Shown in pieces: positions 26,533-35,611 of a DNA stretch of 64,000 nt (position 1 is the first letter of the stretch; each line of letters starts with the position of its first letter). The position numbers were made by a program, and so were the translations under genes. Origin of the DNA: Aristaeella lactis (GTDB lineage Bacteria > Bacillota > Clostridia > Christensenellales > Aristaeellaceae); contig NZ_CP069421.1 of the NCBI RefSeq assembly GCF_018118585.1, positions 3,162,001-3,226,000 of the forward strand, written 5' to 3'. Below the pieces are notes generated by a model. The model saw only the letters and a program-made list of their open reading frames with translations, had not been told where the DNA came from and searched no databases.

Positions 26533-27429
26533 GTGGAGAAAGCTGCTAAGAACAGAAAAATAACGATTCTCTATTTAGCTGTAACCATCGCATTAACCTG
26601 GCTGTTACAGTTTATGCCGATGATTAAGGGACTGGATATTGAAAACACATCAATATCCTCATTTGATTCAGCTTCCGTGTTCTTTGGAGCGGGAGGCGCA
26701 ATACCGACACTGATCGGCATTATATGTGTGTTCGTTTTTTATACGAAGGATGGGATAAAGGATTTCCTGAAAAGATGTTTTATTCCCAATAAGGAATGTG
26801 TTTCCGCAATTCTGATTTCGCTTGGATTGATTTGTGCGGAAGTATTTGTGACACAGATGATTTCCGAAGGCCTTGGCGCGGAGAAACTTGGCTTTGAGGG
26901 ATTGAAACTGATTGCCGGGAACCCGTTGTATTTCTTTTACTTTCTGTTTTGGGGCCTCATTTCCGGACCGTTTTCTGAAGAATTTGGATGGAGAGGGTTC
27001 TTGACGGATCGCCTGTATCGAAAAGACAAATTGCTTCAGGCATCCTTGTTTATTGGATTTATCTGGGGAATCTGGCACCTGCCTTTATACTTTTATCCGG
27101 CACAGATCCAGCATAAATGGATTACGGTCAATCCGTTGTTGGGATTACTGTTTATTGTTAGCTGCATGTCAGCAGCGCTTGTTTATATGATTATATATGT
27201 GATTGCCAAAAGAAAGGTTTTTCCCATTTTCTTTCTGCACCTGTTTAAAAACATCATTCTGACCGGCGCGATGATCTATCCGTTTTCAGATACTTACAGC
27301 ACAGTCATTGTTTTTGTTGAAATAATAATGGATATATTGTTTTATGTGATATTCACGAAAACGCCTGTTTATAAAAAAGCTTTGGAAAACACGATGGAAT
27401 TCGATTATCTGAAGCAGGCAAACCCGTGA
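26533..27429 (+). CDS. CPBP-family intramembrane glutamic protease
   Basis: 298 residues with about 8 membrane segments. The catalytic Glu149-Glu150 and Arg154 are in FSEEFGWRGFLTDRL, and the second motif is FIGFIWGIWHLPLYF with its histidine. Members process membrane substrates or confer self-immunity to bacteriocins; none of these is shown here. The start is GTG at 26533, behind AAGGGAAGAA, a weaker than usual site. The protein is AT-richer than its neighbours. It has a repeated leader and a strong terminator, so it is an independent transcription unit. Confidence 0.9.
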   Translation: MEKAAKNRKITILYLAVTIALTWLLQFMPMIKGLDIENTSISSFDSASVFFGAGGAIPTLIGIICVFVFYTKDGIKDFLKRCFIPNKECVSAILISLGLICAEVFVTQMISEGLGAEKLGFEGLKLIAGNPLYFFYFLFWGLISGPFSEEFGWRGFLTDRLYRKDKLLQASLFIGFIWGIWHLPLYFYPAQIQHKWITVNPLLGLLFIVSCMSAALVYMIIYVIAKRKVFPIFFLHLFKNIILTGAMIYPFSDTYSTVIVFVEIIMDILFYVIFTKTPVYKKALENTMEFDYLKQANP

Positions 27430-27453
27430 CGGTTTACAGGGATGATGTGATAT

Positions 27454-27487
27454 GGACACCGGAGATTCTCTCCGGTGTCCGTTTTTT
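27454..27487 (+). terminator. Intrinsic terminator after the CPBP gene
   Basis: GGACACCGGAGA, TTC, TCTCCGGTGTCC, then GTTTTTT: a perfect 12-bp stem. Confidence 0.93.
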
Positions 27488-27492
27488 CAACA

Positions 27493-27572
27493 TAGACAAT
27501 ACGTGCGGAGACGCGGGCGATGAGGTCACAGGGGAGACGCGCCCGGCCGGCAGAAATGAAGTCGTCAGCGGT
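27493..27572 (-). pseudogene. Remnant of a guaA 3' end
   Basis: In one minus-strand frame it reads [26 protein letters not shown], closely matching the C-terminal segment of GuaA at 38230 ([26 protein letters not shown]). It covers about 26 codons, starts within the last codons of the AraC gene and stops matching before the conserved C-terminal residues. A decayed duplication or recombination scar is likely. Confidence 0.75.
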
Positions 27573-29877
27573 TCTGCAGGGAACGGTAATCGGAGGGGGT
27601 AATGCCTTCATATTTCCGGAAGGCCCGGTTGATGGTCAGGGGAGAGGCATAACCGACGAGGTCACAGATTTCTTTCAGGGTCGCATCCGGCCGCTCTGAC
27701 ATGATCTCTTTGGCAAGGCGGAGCCGCTCCCGATGGATATAATCCAGCAGGTTTTCACCGGACGCTTTCTTAAACCGCTTGGAGAAGTAGGAAGGGCTCA
27801 TGTCAAAATGATCGGCAATGACGGAAATGGAAAGGGAAGGATCGGTGATGTTGGCGTTGACATAATCCACAAACTGCAGGTCCTTCGCGCCGGAGGACAG
27901 GTCGTTTTCCGCTGAGCTGTCGGAGGCGAGGGAGGAAAGGGCAGACTGAATCCGGGCCAGCATGCCGTCCAGGCTGGGCACCGTCCGGAGCGAATGGATA
28001 TCAAAAGCATGGCGCACACTGTCCTCCACGCCGGAGGGCAGGTCACCCAGGGAGGAGGCCATCAGGTTCACAACGCCCAGCAGGCGGACCCGGCCTTCCT
28101 CGGGGGAGCATTTGCGGAGCGAAAGTGCATCCACGACCTCCGGCCAGGTGGATTCAGCAGAGAGATAATCGCCTGTGGACAGGTTGCGGCAAAGCTTTTT
28201 CTCTTTTTCCAGCAGCTCCGGGAAGGACAGGGTGTCGCTGGTTGCAGCGGGAATCTGGTCATAACGGCAAACGGAGACGTCCGTGCCGATCAGCTCCATA
28301 TAATCCGCAGCCTCCCGGCATTCGCGGAAGCAGGTGGTGATGGAAACGACGCCGCTGTGCAGGCTGCTGACGGCCGCGGTCAGGATAACGCCGAAAGTGT
28401 CACGGAAGAATTCCCGAACCTGCATAACGTTGGTGAGCGTGTCCTTCCAGATCTGCTCCTCGGACAGGGAATCCGGCAGGGAAACGACGCAGGCAACATT
28501 TTCCTCAACCTCCACCGCGTAGCGGGTGCTGCCGTTATCCGCCAGGCGGTCGATGGCAGTGCGGATGATCTCATCCAGGCGGCTGAGGGCTTCCGAGTTC
28601 TGCATCAGCAGGGGAGACTGGTCTTCCCGCCGGACATCCTCCACGGCATAGAGCACGACCAGGAAGCGTTTACCCACAAAACGGATGCCGTTGTTCTCCG
28701 TATGGCGGAGGATGATCTCTTCCTTCCGGACGTTGCCGAAAAGAATGCCCTGCAGCAGCTGGGTGCGGACCCGTTCCTGCAGGCGCTCGTTTTCCAGGTG
28801 AGAGGTGGCGTGGTTCTGCAGGATGACGGAAATGGCCTCGGACATCATCTCATATTCATTCCGGTTCGCCGCATGCACGGTTTCGGCGCCGGAACGGCTG
28901 AGGCTGGAAAGCAGGGAGGCGTTGAGCTTTTCAATCGGGGAATACTGCCTCTGAGAGAAATAGCGGATCAGGAGCCAGCCGAAGACCGCGAAAAGCAGCG
29001 CGCAGACCAGGTATCCGAAGAAGAGGGACAGGGTCTGGCGGAGGAAGCGGTCCTTCGGTGTTTCTGTTTTCAGCTGGAAATCAATTCTGGTACTGCTGTT
29101 GCCGATGGGCAGAAGCATCTCCTGCATGACACCGCTTTCGGGCGAAACGGAGGAGGCGGAAAGCATGGCACCGTTTTCACCGACCAGGGTATGATACAGA
29201 CCGCCGTTTTCGGAAAATTCATCCATCAGGCGGACAGCGGTTTCACTCCGGAACTCGGTGACCACAATGACGTCCGAGATGCCGCCATGAGAGGACAGGC
29301 GGTTGGCAATCAGGATATGGGGCTTGTTGTCCAGGTCCCCCGTAATGAGCGTTACGACTTCCCTGGGGACGGAGGCCAGGAAGGATTTCCAGGCCGGGAG
29401 GGACATGCCCAGACGGTCCTTGAGCATATAGGCCGCGTTATAGTTATAATAGACGCTGCGGGGATCCATCATAGTGCCGCTGCGGAGGAAACAGAGATAG
29501 ATGGACTGGATATATTCGGAAGTGACGGCAGCTTTGGGAAGCTGCTTCTGCAGATCCCGCAGGAGCAGAATATCGGAGGTGGAGAAGGAATCCGGATTGA
29601 CCAGGGAAAGCCGCCTGGTGTTTTCGGAAATCAGCAGGCGGGTATTGTTGGACTGAATTTCCTCCACATAAGCGGAAAACACCCGTGAAAGCTCAGTGGA
29701 AGTGGATTCCACGTGACGGGCGTTTTCCTTCTGCAGCTGCAGCACCGCGGTGGTTGTCATCAGGACGGTCAGGATGAGGGGCAGGAGCAATACGATCAGA
29801 TAAGAGTATAATATTGTTTTGGCAACGGGACCTTTTTTCCAAAAGAAAAGCTTCCCACGGTTCTCCTGATCTTTCAT
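27565..29877 (-). CDS. Membrane-anchored AraC-family transcriptional regulator
   Basis: 770 residues. A first membrane helix (about 20-43, SYLIVLLLPLILTVLMTTTAV) and a second (about 290-310, FFGYLVCALLFAVFGWLLIRYF) bracket an extracytoplasmic sensor of about 245 residues. A large cytoplasmic part follows and ends in an AraC two-HTH domain (last 100 residues: SISVIADHFDMSPSYFSKRFKKASG, RLAKEIMSE, YASPLTINRAFRKYEGITPSDYR). ATG at 29877 follows AGGAGA. It is divergent from the sugar ABC operon, which it most likely controls after sensing an external oligosaccharide. No separate histidine kinase is present. Confidence 0.9.
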   Translation of the reverse strand: MKDQENRGKLFFWKKGPVAKTILYSYLIVLLLPLILTVLMTTTAVLQLQKENARHVESTSTELSRVFSAYVEEIQSNNTRLLISENTRRLSLVNPDSFSTSDILLLRDLQKQLPKAAVTSEYIQSIYLCFLRSGTMMDPRSVYYNYNAAYMLKDRLGMSLPAWKSFLASVPREVVTLITGDLDNKPHILIANRLSSHGGISDVIVVTEFRSETAVRLMDEFSENGGLYHTLVGENGAMLSASSVSPESGVMQEMLLPIGNSSTRIDFQLKTETPKDRFLRQTLSLFFGYLVCALLFAVFGWLLIRYFSQRQYSPIEKLNASLLSSLSRSGAETVHAANRNEYEMMSEAISVILQNHATSHLENERLQERVRTQLLQGILFGNVRKEEIILRHTENNGIRFVGKRFLVVLYAVEDVRREDQSPLLMQNSEALSRLDEIIRTAIDRLADNGSTRYAVEVEENVACVVSLPDSLSEEQIWKDTLTNVMQVREFFRDTFGVILTAAVSSLHSGVVSITTCFRECREAADYMELIGTDVSVCRYDQIPAATSDTLSFPELLEKEKKLCRNLSTGDYLSAESTWPEVVDALSLRKCSPEEGRVRLLGVVNLMASSLGDLPSGVEDSVRHAFDIHSLRTVPSLDGMLARIQSALSSLASDSSAENDLSSGAKDLQFVDYVNANITDPSLSISVIADHFDMSPSYFSKRFKKASGENLLDYIHRERLRLAKEIMSERPDATLKEICDLVGYASPLTINRAFRKYEGITPSDYRSLQNR

Positions 29878-30043
29878 ATTGACTTCTCCTGCCTTCAAAG
29901 TAGGATCAGTTTAGCCGTTTCAGGGGGCTTTGTCAATTGACCCAGGACTGATTCTGATAGACAGGAAAAAGATGATAGATGGACAGAAAGGGCAAAAAAC
30001 GACCTTTTTGTGCAGATTTTGACAGGCGGGAAAAATCTGATGG

Positions 30044-30073
30044 TTGCGGGACGGAAAGGATCGTATATACAAT
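30044..30073 (+). promoter_or_regulatory. Promoter of the ABC sugar transporter operon
   Basis: TTGCGG (30044-30049) with overlapping -10 choices TATACA (30066-30071, 16-bp spacer) or TACAAT (30068-30073, 18-bp spacer). An AraC activator bound upstream would fit the imperfect -35. Confidence 0.5.
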
Positions 30074-30155
30074 GCAGCCAGACAAAGCGAACGGGCCGGC
30101 TAAGTGCGGACGTTCGCAAAAACCACATAATTCAGAAAGGTGAGGTGCACAAACA

Positions 30156-31721
30156 ATGGCAAAAAAACTCATTGCCCTGGTTCTCGGAATCATGATGCTG
30201 ATGACCGTCGCAGTCAGCGGCATCGCGGAGGAAAAAAGTGACCTGCATATCGCGGATGACGTGACACTGCGGTTCTTCTTTGACCTGGACCTGGCGGCAA
30301 ACGTTCCCGGAATGCAGGACTACAACGACAGCGAAGCATACAAGTGGCTTGAGGAACAGACGGGCATCCATATTGAATGGATCCATCCCGCCAGCGGCAC
30401 AAGCCGTGAAGCTTTCAACCTGCTCTTCGCGTCCGATGACATGCCGGACCTGATCTACAACTCCATCCCCAACGGTTTCGTCTATCCCTCCGGCCATGAC
30501 ATGGCCATTGCGGACGGCGTGTACGCGAACCTGAAGGATTATGAAGATCTGATGCCCAACTACATGGCCATCATCAATTCCAACGAAGCCCTGAAGCGGG
30601 AATCCGTGACGGACGAAGGAAACCGCTGGTGCTTCTTCTATATATATAAGGACGGCCGCGGCCCGAACTTCGGACCGACCATCCGTAAGGACTTCCTGGA
30701 CAAGGTCGGTATGGATATTCCTGAAACCTATGATGACTGGCACGAAGTGCTGACCGCCTTCAAAGAGCAGCTGGGCATTGAAATCCCGCTGTATGTGAAT
30801 AAGGACACCTTCATGTGGTACAGCGAATTCGCCGCGGGCTACGGCGTCACCAAGGACTGGTCCCTGAACAGCGAGGGCAAGGTCATTTACGGACCCTGCG
30901 AGGACGGCTACGGCGAATACCTGGACATGATGCAGCAGTGGTATAAGGAAGGCCTGATCGACCAGAGTTTCTCCGTGCATGACGGCCGCTGGCCTGAAAA
31001 CGATCTGCTGCTGAACGACAAGGTCGGCGCGTTCCCGGTTTACACCTCCTGGACAGGCCATGACTACTACGCCAAGCAGGGCGCCACGAACCCTGACTTC
31101 TTCCTGGTCGGCACCAAGATCCCCGTAAAGGAAGGCGGAGAAGCCCATTACCGGATGCCCGACATGCTGACAAACACCTACTGCATCGCGGTCAACGCGC
31201 AGAGCAAGCACCTGGAAGAAGCCATCAGATGGATGGACGCCCAGTACGGCGAGGAAGCCGCCTTCGTGATGAACTACGGTGTGACGGAAGGCAAGGAAGA
31301 CGGTTCCTACTACTTCGATGACAACGGTCCCCACTGGGGCGGACTGATCACCAACAATCCCGACGGACTGACCCAGGGCCAGGCCCGCCAGCGCTACACC
31401 ACCAACAACGCGCCTTATGAGGATTACAACCGCGTGATGGGCATGTGGACAGACACCCAGCGTGAGACCCAGGCCCGCCTGATGGAAAGCGACTATTCCG
31501 CCTATATCTCCGACTCCATTACCATGACGGAAGCCGAACAGGAAGAGTTCAGCGATATCATGGGCGATATCACCACCTACGCAACGGAGTTCACGGTCAA
31601 CTACGTCATGGGCAACGCCAGCCAGAGCTTTGACGAATTCCGTGCCCAGCTGAAGTCGATGAACATCGACCGGGCGATTGAGCTCAAGCAGGCTGCTGTG
31701 GATCGTTACAACGCGAGATAA
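30156..31721 (+). CDS. ABC transporter extracellular solute-binding protein
   Basis: 521 residues, LplA/YtcQ-like family. Residues 1-24 are a signal peptide (charged AKK, then ALVLGIMMLMTVAVSG, cut near GIA-EE). No lipobox cysteine is present, unlike most Gram-positive binding proteins, so anchoring is unclear. Sugar-binding-type features include LEEQTGIHIEWIHPASG, MPDLIYN, and PETYDDWHEVLTAFKE. It captures an oligosaccharide for the two permeases encoded next. ATG at 30156 follows GGTGAGGTGC. It is separated from the permease by a hairpin that may tune the stoichiometry. Confidence 0.93.
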   Translation: MAKKLIALVLGIMMLMTVAVSGIAEEKSDLHIADDVTLRFFFDLDLAANVPGMQDYNDSEAYKWLEEQTGIHIEWIHPASGTSREAFNLLFASDDMPDLIYNSIPNGFVYPSGHDMAIADGVYANLKDYEDLMPNYMAIINSNEALKRESVTDEGNRWCFFYIYKDGRGPNFGPTIRKDFLDKVGMDIPETYDDWHEVLTAFKEQLGIEIPLYVNKDTFMWYSEFAAGYGVTKDWSLNSEGKVIYGPCEDGYGEYLDMMQQWYKEGLIDQSFSVHDGRWPENDLLLNDKVGAFPVYTSWTGHDYYAKQGATNPDFFLVGTKIPVKEGGEAHYRMPDMLTNTYCIAVNAQSKHLEEAIRWMDAQYGEEAAFVMNYGVTEGKEDGSYYFDDNGPHWGGLITNNPDGLTQGQARQRYTTNNAPYEDYNRVMGMWTDTQRETQARLMESDYSAYISDSITMTEAEQEEFSDIMGDITTYATEFTVNYVMGNASQSFDEFRAQLKSMNIDRAIELKQAAVDRYNAR

Positions 31722-31739
31722 TTTTCGCAGCGTGTTTCT

Positions 31740-31776
31740 CCGGGGCCGCGGCCGGCGCGCCGCAGCCCCGGTTTTT
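31740..31776 (+). terminator. Intercistronic hairpin after the binding-protein gene
   Basis: CCGGGGC-c-GCGGC, six-base loop, GCCGC-a-GCCCCGG and TTTTT. It lies between the binding protein and its permeases, so it probably attenuates or stabilises the mRNA rather than ending the operon. Confidence 0.85.
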
Positions 31777-31816
31777 CCAAAGACCCGGGGATGATTTTTT
31801 TCAAGGAACGGGGAGA

Positions 31817-32752
31817 ATGCCTGTGGAAATAACCGCGAGGAAAAAGCCTTTCAGACAGCGGCTCCGGCGGGATATGCGGGAAAACTGGGTGGTTTACCTG
31901 CTGCTGCTGCCGGTGATCATCTGGTACATTATCTTCTGCTATCTGCCGATGTTCGGTATTGTGATGGCTTTCGAAAACTTCAAATTCGCGAAGGGCCTTT
32001 TCGGCAGCGCGTGGGTCGGATTCCGGAATTTCGAGAAATTCTTTTCCAGCTATTATTTCTGGCGCCTGCTGCGGAACACCCTGACGCTGAGTATCAAGGA
32101 CCTGATTATTGCCTTCCCGGCGCCGATTATCTTCGCGCTGATGCTCAATGAGCTGCGCAGCCGGAAATTCAAGAAGTCGATCCAGACGATTTCCTACCTG
32201 CCGTATTTCATCTCGATGGTGGTGGTCTGCGGCATGGTGAAGACCTTTACGGAATCAACGGGGATATTCAGCCAGATCAGCCAGGCACTGGGCGGGCCCA
32301 AGGAACTGATTTCCAACCCGGGATCCTTCCACGGGATCATGATTACCAGCGGAATCTGGCAGGGCCTGGGATACGGCAGCGTGGTCTATATTTCCGCCCT
32401 GACGGCGGTTGACCAGGCACTGTACGACTCGGCGAAGCTGGATGGCGCGAACCGCTGGCAGCAGACGCTGCATGTCACTATCCCGGGCATTATGCCCACC
32501 ATAATTATCATGCTGATCATGCGGGTCGGACATCTGATGAGTGTCAACTACCAGAAGATTATCCTGCTCTACAGCCCGGCTACCTATGAGACAGCAGACA
32601 CCATTTCCACCTTTGTCTACCGCAAAGGCCTGCTGGACGGGGACTACGCCTATGCCGCAGCGGTTGACCTGTTCAACTCGGTGATCAACACGATCCTGCT
32701 GGTGACGGTCAACTGGATCAGCCGCCGCAAATCGGAAACCAGCCTGTTCTGA
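31817..32752 (+). CDS. ABC transporter permease, LplB type
   Basis: 311 residues with about 6 membrane helices. The ATPase-contact EAA loop is ALYDSAKLDGANRWQQTLHVTIPG. N-terminal VYLLLLPVIIWYIIFCYLPMFGIVMAFENFK is typical of LplB. It pairs with the next gene (LplC-type) to form the channel. No ATPase subunit is encoded nearby, so a shared MsmK-like ATPase elsewhere is needed. ATG at 31817 follows GGGGAGA. The next start is 15 bp away. Confidence 0.93.
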   Translation: MPVEITARKKPFRQRLRRDMRENWVVYLLLLPVIIWYIIFCYLPMFGIVMAFENFKFAKGLFGSAWVGFRNFEKFFSSYYFWRLLRNTLTLSIKDLIIAFPAPIIFALMLNELRSRKFKKSIQTISYLPYFISMVVVCGMVKTFTESTGIFSQISQALGGPKELISNPGSFHGIMITSGIWQGLGYGSVVYISALTAVDQALYDSAKLDGANRWQQTLHVTIPGIMPTIIIMLIMRVGHLMSVNYQKIILLYSPATYETADTISTFVYRKGLLDGDYAYAAAVDLFNSVINTILLVTVNWISRRKSETSLF

Positions 32753-32767
32753 GGAGGTGGGAAGAAA

Positions 32768-33646
32768 ATGATCAAACGGACAAGGGGCGAAAAGATCTTC
32801 GCCGTATTCAATGTGATCGTTCTCAGCCTGATCGGGCTGGCCTGCCTGATTCCGATCTGGCACTGCCTCTGCGCGTCCATCAGTGACCCGATCACGGTTT
32901 CCAAAACCCGGGGTCTGATCCTGTGGCCGAAGGGCGGGGTGACCACGATCGGCTACGCGAAATCCCTGCAGAATGAGAGTCTGCTGCGGGGCTATGCCAA
33001 CACGATCCTGTACGTGATCCTGGGCACGGGCTTCGGGGTTCTGATGACCATCTTCGCGGGATATGGCCTGAGCCGGAACCTGCTGTTCGGCGGGGCGATC
33101 GCGCTGTTCCTCACCTTCACGATGATGTTCAACGGCGGAATCATCCCGACCTATATGGTGGTCCGGTCCCTAGGAATGCTGGACACCCGCGCGGCCATTG
33201 TCCTTCCGACAGCGCTGTCAGTGTTCAATATTATGATTACGCGAACTTCGTTCAAGAGTATACCGGAAGGCCTGATGGACGCGGCAAGAATTGACGGGGC
33301 CGGCCATATCCGGATCCTGGTTTATGTGGTCATTCCGGTTTCCAAGGCGATTATCGCGGTGATTACGCTCTTCAGCGCGGTACAGATCTGGAACAGCTGG
33401 TTCCATACAGCCATCTACGTCCGGAAACGCGAACTGTATCCGCTGCAGATCGTGCTGCGTGAGATTGTACTGCAGAATACCTCCCAGGCTTCGGATGCCG
33501 GGGAAGCCACCAGCGAGCTGAACCAGCTCCACGCAATTATCCGCTACTGCGTGATTATGCTGTCCATTATCCCGATGCTGTTCCTGTATCCGTTCATCCA
33601 AAAGTATTTTGTGACCGGGGTTATGATCGGATCCATCAAGGGATGA
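32768..33646 (+). CDS. ABC transporter permease, LplC type
   Basis: 292 residues, about 6 membrane segments. EAA loop GLMDAARIDGAGHIRILVYVVIPVSKA is present, and the C-terminus PFIQKYFVTGVMIGSIKG is the family ending. Together with the previous gene it forms the sugar importer channel. ATG at 32768 follows GAGGAGGTGGG. The 18 bp to the PHP gene indicate co-transcription. Confidence 0.94.
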   Translation: MIKRTRGEKIFAVFNVIVLSLIGLACLIPIWHCLCASISDPITVSKTRGLILWPKGGVTTIGYAKSLQNESLLRGYANTILYVILGTGFGVLMTIFAGYGLSRNLLFGGAIALFLTFTMMFNGGIIPTYMVVRSLGMLDTRAAIVLPTALSVFNIMITRTSFKSIPEGLMDAARIDGAGHIRILVYVVIPVSKAIIAVITLFSAVQIWNSWFHTAIYVRKRELYPLQIVLREIVLQNTSQASDAGEATSELNQLHAIIRYCVIMLSIIPMLFLYPFIQKYFVTGVMIGSIKG

Positions 33647-33664
33647 GCTGAACAGGAGAAAAGA

Positions 33665-34501
33665 ATGAGTGAAAGAATAACAACGGTCAACCTGCATACC
33701 CATACCTGCAGATGCAAACACGCCAGGGGGATTCCGGCCGACTACGCGAAGGCCGCGGAGGAAAAGGGAATCCGGGTCCTTGGCATGACGGACCATACAC
33801 CTTTTCCGGATGACCGGGTGATCATAATCCGGATGGGCATCGTGGAGCTGGATGATTATATCCGCGAAGTCCGGGAGGCCCAGGCGGCTTATCCGAAACT
33901 GAAGATCCTGCTGGGACTGGAATGCGAATATTTTCCGGAGTTTGACGATTTTTACCGAATGCTCCGGGAAGAAAAGAAAATGGATTACCTGATCGGCAGC
34001 GTGCATTTTTACATATACAAGGGGAAACACCAGGGCTTCTGGAACGGCTTCGTCATGGACCGGGAAGCGCTGCGAAGCTACGCGGACGCTTATATCCAGA
34101 TGCTGGAGAGCGGTCATTTCTTCTTCGGCGCGCATCCGGATCTTTTCGGGGCGTCCATCGATACCTGGAACGAGGACTGCGAGGAAACGGCGGAAAGGAT
34201 CTGCAAGACGGCGGCACAGCTGAAAATGCCGCTGGAGATCAACGTCAGCGGATGGCTGAAGCAGGAGCAGAACGCGAACAAGCTCGGTTATATTTCCGCG
34301 GAGAAAGCCATTGCGGATGGTCTTTCCTGCCCGCGGCCGTATCCGCTGGATGAATTCTGGCGGGTGGCGGCCAGACACGGGGTCAAGGCGGTGATCAACT
34401 CCGATGCCCATGATCCGGATGTCCTGACAAAGTATATGGAGCTCGGGTACGACATGGCCGAGCGGAACGGGGTTGAGATTATCTACCCCTTTGGGAAATG
34501 A
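33665..34501 (+). CDS. PHP-family phosphatase, HisK/HisJ-like
   Basis: 278 residues, PHP-domain metal-dependent phosphoesterase like histidinol-phosphatase. Metal ligands are in NLHTHTCRCKHA (His11, His13), MTDHTP and ECEYFPEFDDFY, then HFFFGAHPDLF and INSDAHDP at the end. It could be a histidinol phosphatase, but the position as the last gene of a sugar ABC operon suggests that it cleaves a phosphorylated sugar or intermediate. No other his gene is visible. ATG at 33665 follows AACAGGAGAAAAGA. Confidence 0.83.
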   Translation: MSERITTVNLHTHTCRCKHARGIPADYAKAAEEKGIRVLGMTDHTPFPDDRVIIIRMGIVELDDYIREVREAQAAYPKLKILLGLECEYFPEFDDFYRMLREEKKMDYLIGSVHFYIYKGKHQGFWNGFVMDREALRSYADAYIQMLESGHFFFGAHPDLFGASIDTWNEDCEETAERICKTAAQLKMPLEINVSGWLKQEQNANKLGYISAEKAIADGLSCPRPYPLDEFWRVAARHGVKAVINSDAHDPDVLTKYMELGYDMAERNGVEIIYPFGK

Positions 34502-34534
34502 AATCCAGGGTACACTACCTCCTTTTTTTACAGG

Positions 34535-34601
34535 GAGCCTGCCGGAAGGCAGGCTCTTCTGTATGGATGTTAAAAACAAAGAGCAGGCGCCTGCTTTTTT
34601 T
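34535..34601 (+). terminator. Two terminators after the sugar ABC operon
   Basis: First hairpin: GAGCCTGCC-ggaa-GGCAGGCTC (34535-34556) then TTCTG. Second: palindrome AGCAGGC/GCCTGCT (34582-34595) followed by a seven-T run. The tandem insulates the operon from the downstream island. Confidence 0.85.
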
Positions 34602-34612
34602 ATGCCCAAACC

Positions 34613-34643
34613 TTGACTCTGCCCTTGGGACATAGTTTAGCCT
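34613..34643 (+). promoter_or_regulatory. MerR-type promoter of the ABC exporter island
   Basis: TTGACT (34613-34618), a 19-bp spacer and TAGCCT (34638-34643). The elongated spacer and imperfect dyad ACTCTGCCC-tt-GGGACATAGT inside it are hallmarks of promoters that MerR proteins activate by twisting DNA. The MerR gene at 37213 in the same operon is the obvious regulator. Confidence 0.65.
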
Positions 34644-34671
34644 ATAGGCATAAAAAGAATAAGGAGCGTAT

Positions 34672-35595
34672 ATGAAGGTACTTAAGAGACTTGCGGCAGC
34701 GAACCTGATATGGGTGATAACGGCTTTTACCGCCGTGTTCTTATCGATAACAGTCCAGTTTTTCTGGACGGTGCGTATCGGTATGATAGCCGATGCGATC
34801 GTAAGCCGCAAAAAGATAGAGCTTAAATTTGTGCTCATTATGTTTTCGATCCTTCTTGCCTCGTGCCTGTTTATATACCTTAAAGGAATAGTCGGCAAGT
34901 ATGCGACAGAGAAAATGGCACACACATTAAGAATGGATTTTGCGGGCAACTTGCTTGTAAACAGCACAGCCGAAACCATGGGCGGATATGAGGCGATGTC
35001 GAAAGCGCAAAACGAACTTACCGCCTCGTCGGAAGGCCTAAGCGAAGCGTTTGACGTGATCGAGCAATTCCTGTCGGGCATACTGGCACTTTTCTTTTTA
35101 CTGTTTGAAAACCTAAGATTCACGCTTATTGTACTTGGCCCCATGATCATAGTCGTTCTGCTCATAAACAGGATCGGGAAAAACCTTCCGGCGCTGGTAA
35201 ACACGGCAATGGACAAAAAGATAAGCAACAACAAGACCGCATACATGATCATTTCGAACTACGAAGCGGTAAAGGTGTTCGGCGCGGAGGAGTTCTTTGA
35301 AAAGAAGTTCAGGGAAGAACTTGAGGAATGGGGAAGACTTGAAACGAAAAAAGAACGAATAAGCGCCGTCACGAATTCGGTCTCAGGAATCCTTTCACAG
35401 CTTCCGTTACTCATACTTTTCGGCGTGGGTGCACTGCTCATTTTCAAAGGGTACATGACGATCGGAACGCTCATGATCTTTTTGAACATGACGGGCAGCT
35501 TCATTAGTACGATCATGAATCTTCCGTCGTGGGTAGTGAAGATAAAGCAATTCCTGGTACATCTTTCAAGAACGGACATCGAATGTCTGGAGTAA
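34672..35595 (+). CDS. ABC transporter membrane domain (first half)
   Basis: 307 residues, about 6 membrane helices, no ATPase. WVITAFTAVFLSITVQFFWTVRIGMIADAI and the cytoplasmic loop NYEAVKVFGAEEFFEKKF match type-1 exporter membrane domains. The ATPase that usually follows in one chain is here a separate gene 16 bp downstream. ATG at 34672 follows AAGGAGCG. GC is lower and codon choice (AAA, ATA, GAT) different from the flanking operons, suggesting acquisition. Exported substrate unknown: lipid, peptide or drug. Confidence 0.85.
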   Translation: MKVLKRLAAANLIWVITAFTAVFLSITVQFFWTVRIGMIADAIVSRKKIELKFVLIMFSILLASCLFIYLKGIVGKYATEKMAHTLRMDFAGNLLVNSTAETMGGYEAMSKAQNELTASSEGLSEAFDVIEQFLSGILALFFLLFENLRFTLIVLGPMIIVVLLINRIGKNLPALVNTAMDKKISNNKTAYMIISNYEAVKVFGAEEFFEKKFREELEEWGRLETKKERISAVTNSVSGILSQLPLLILFGVGALLIFKGYMTIGTLMIFLNMTGSFISTIMNLPSWVVKIKQFLVHLSRTDIECLE

Positions 35596-35611
35596 AAATA
35601 GGAGAGCGGAT

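Noticed and set aside
27994-29688. A 564-codon plus-strand open frame opposite the AraC regulator gene
   Set aside because: It mirrors the codon phase of the real AraC gene, has no recognisable domain and no ribosome site.
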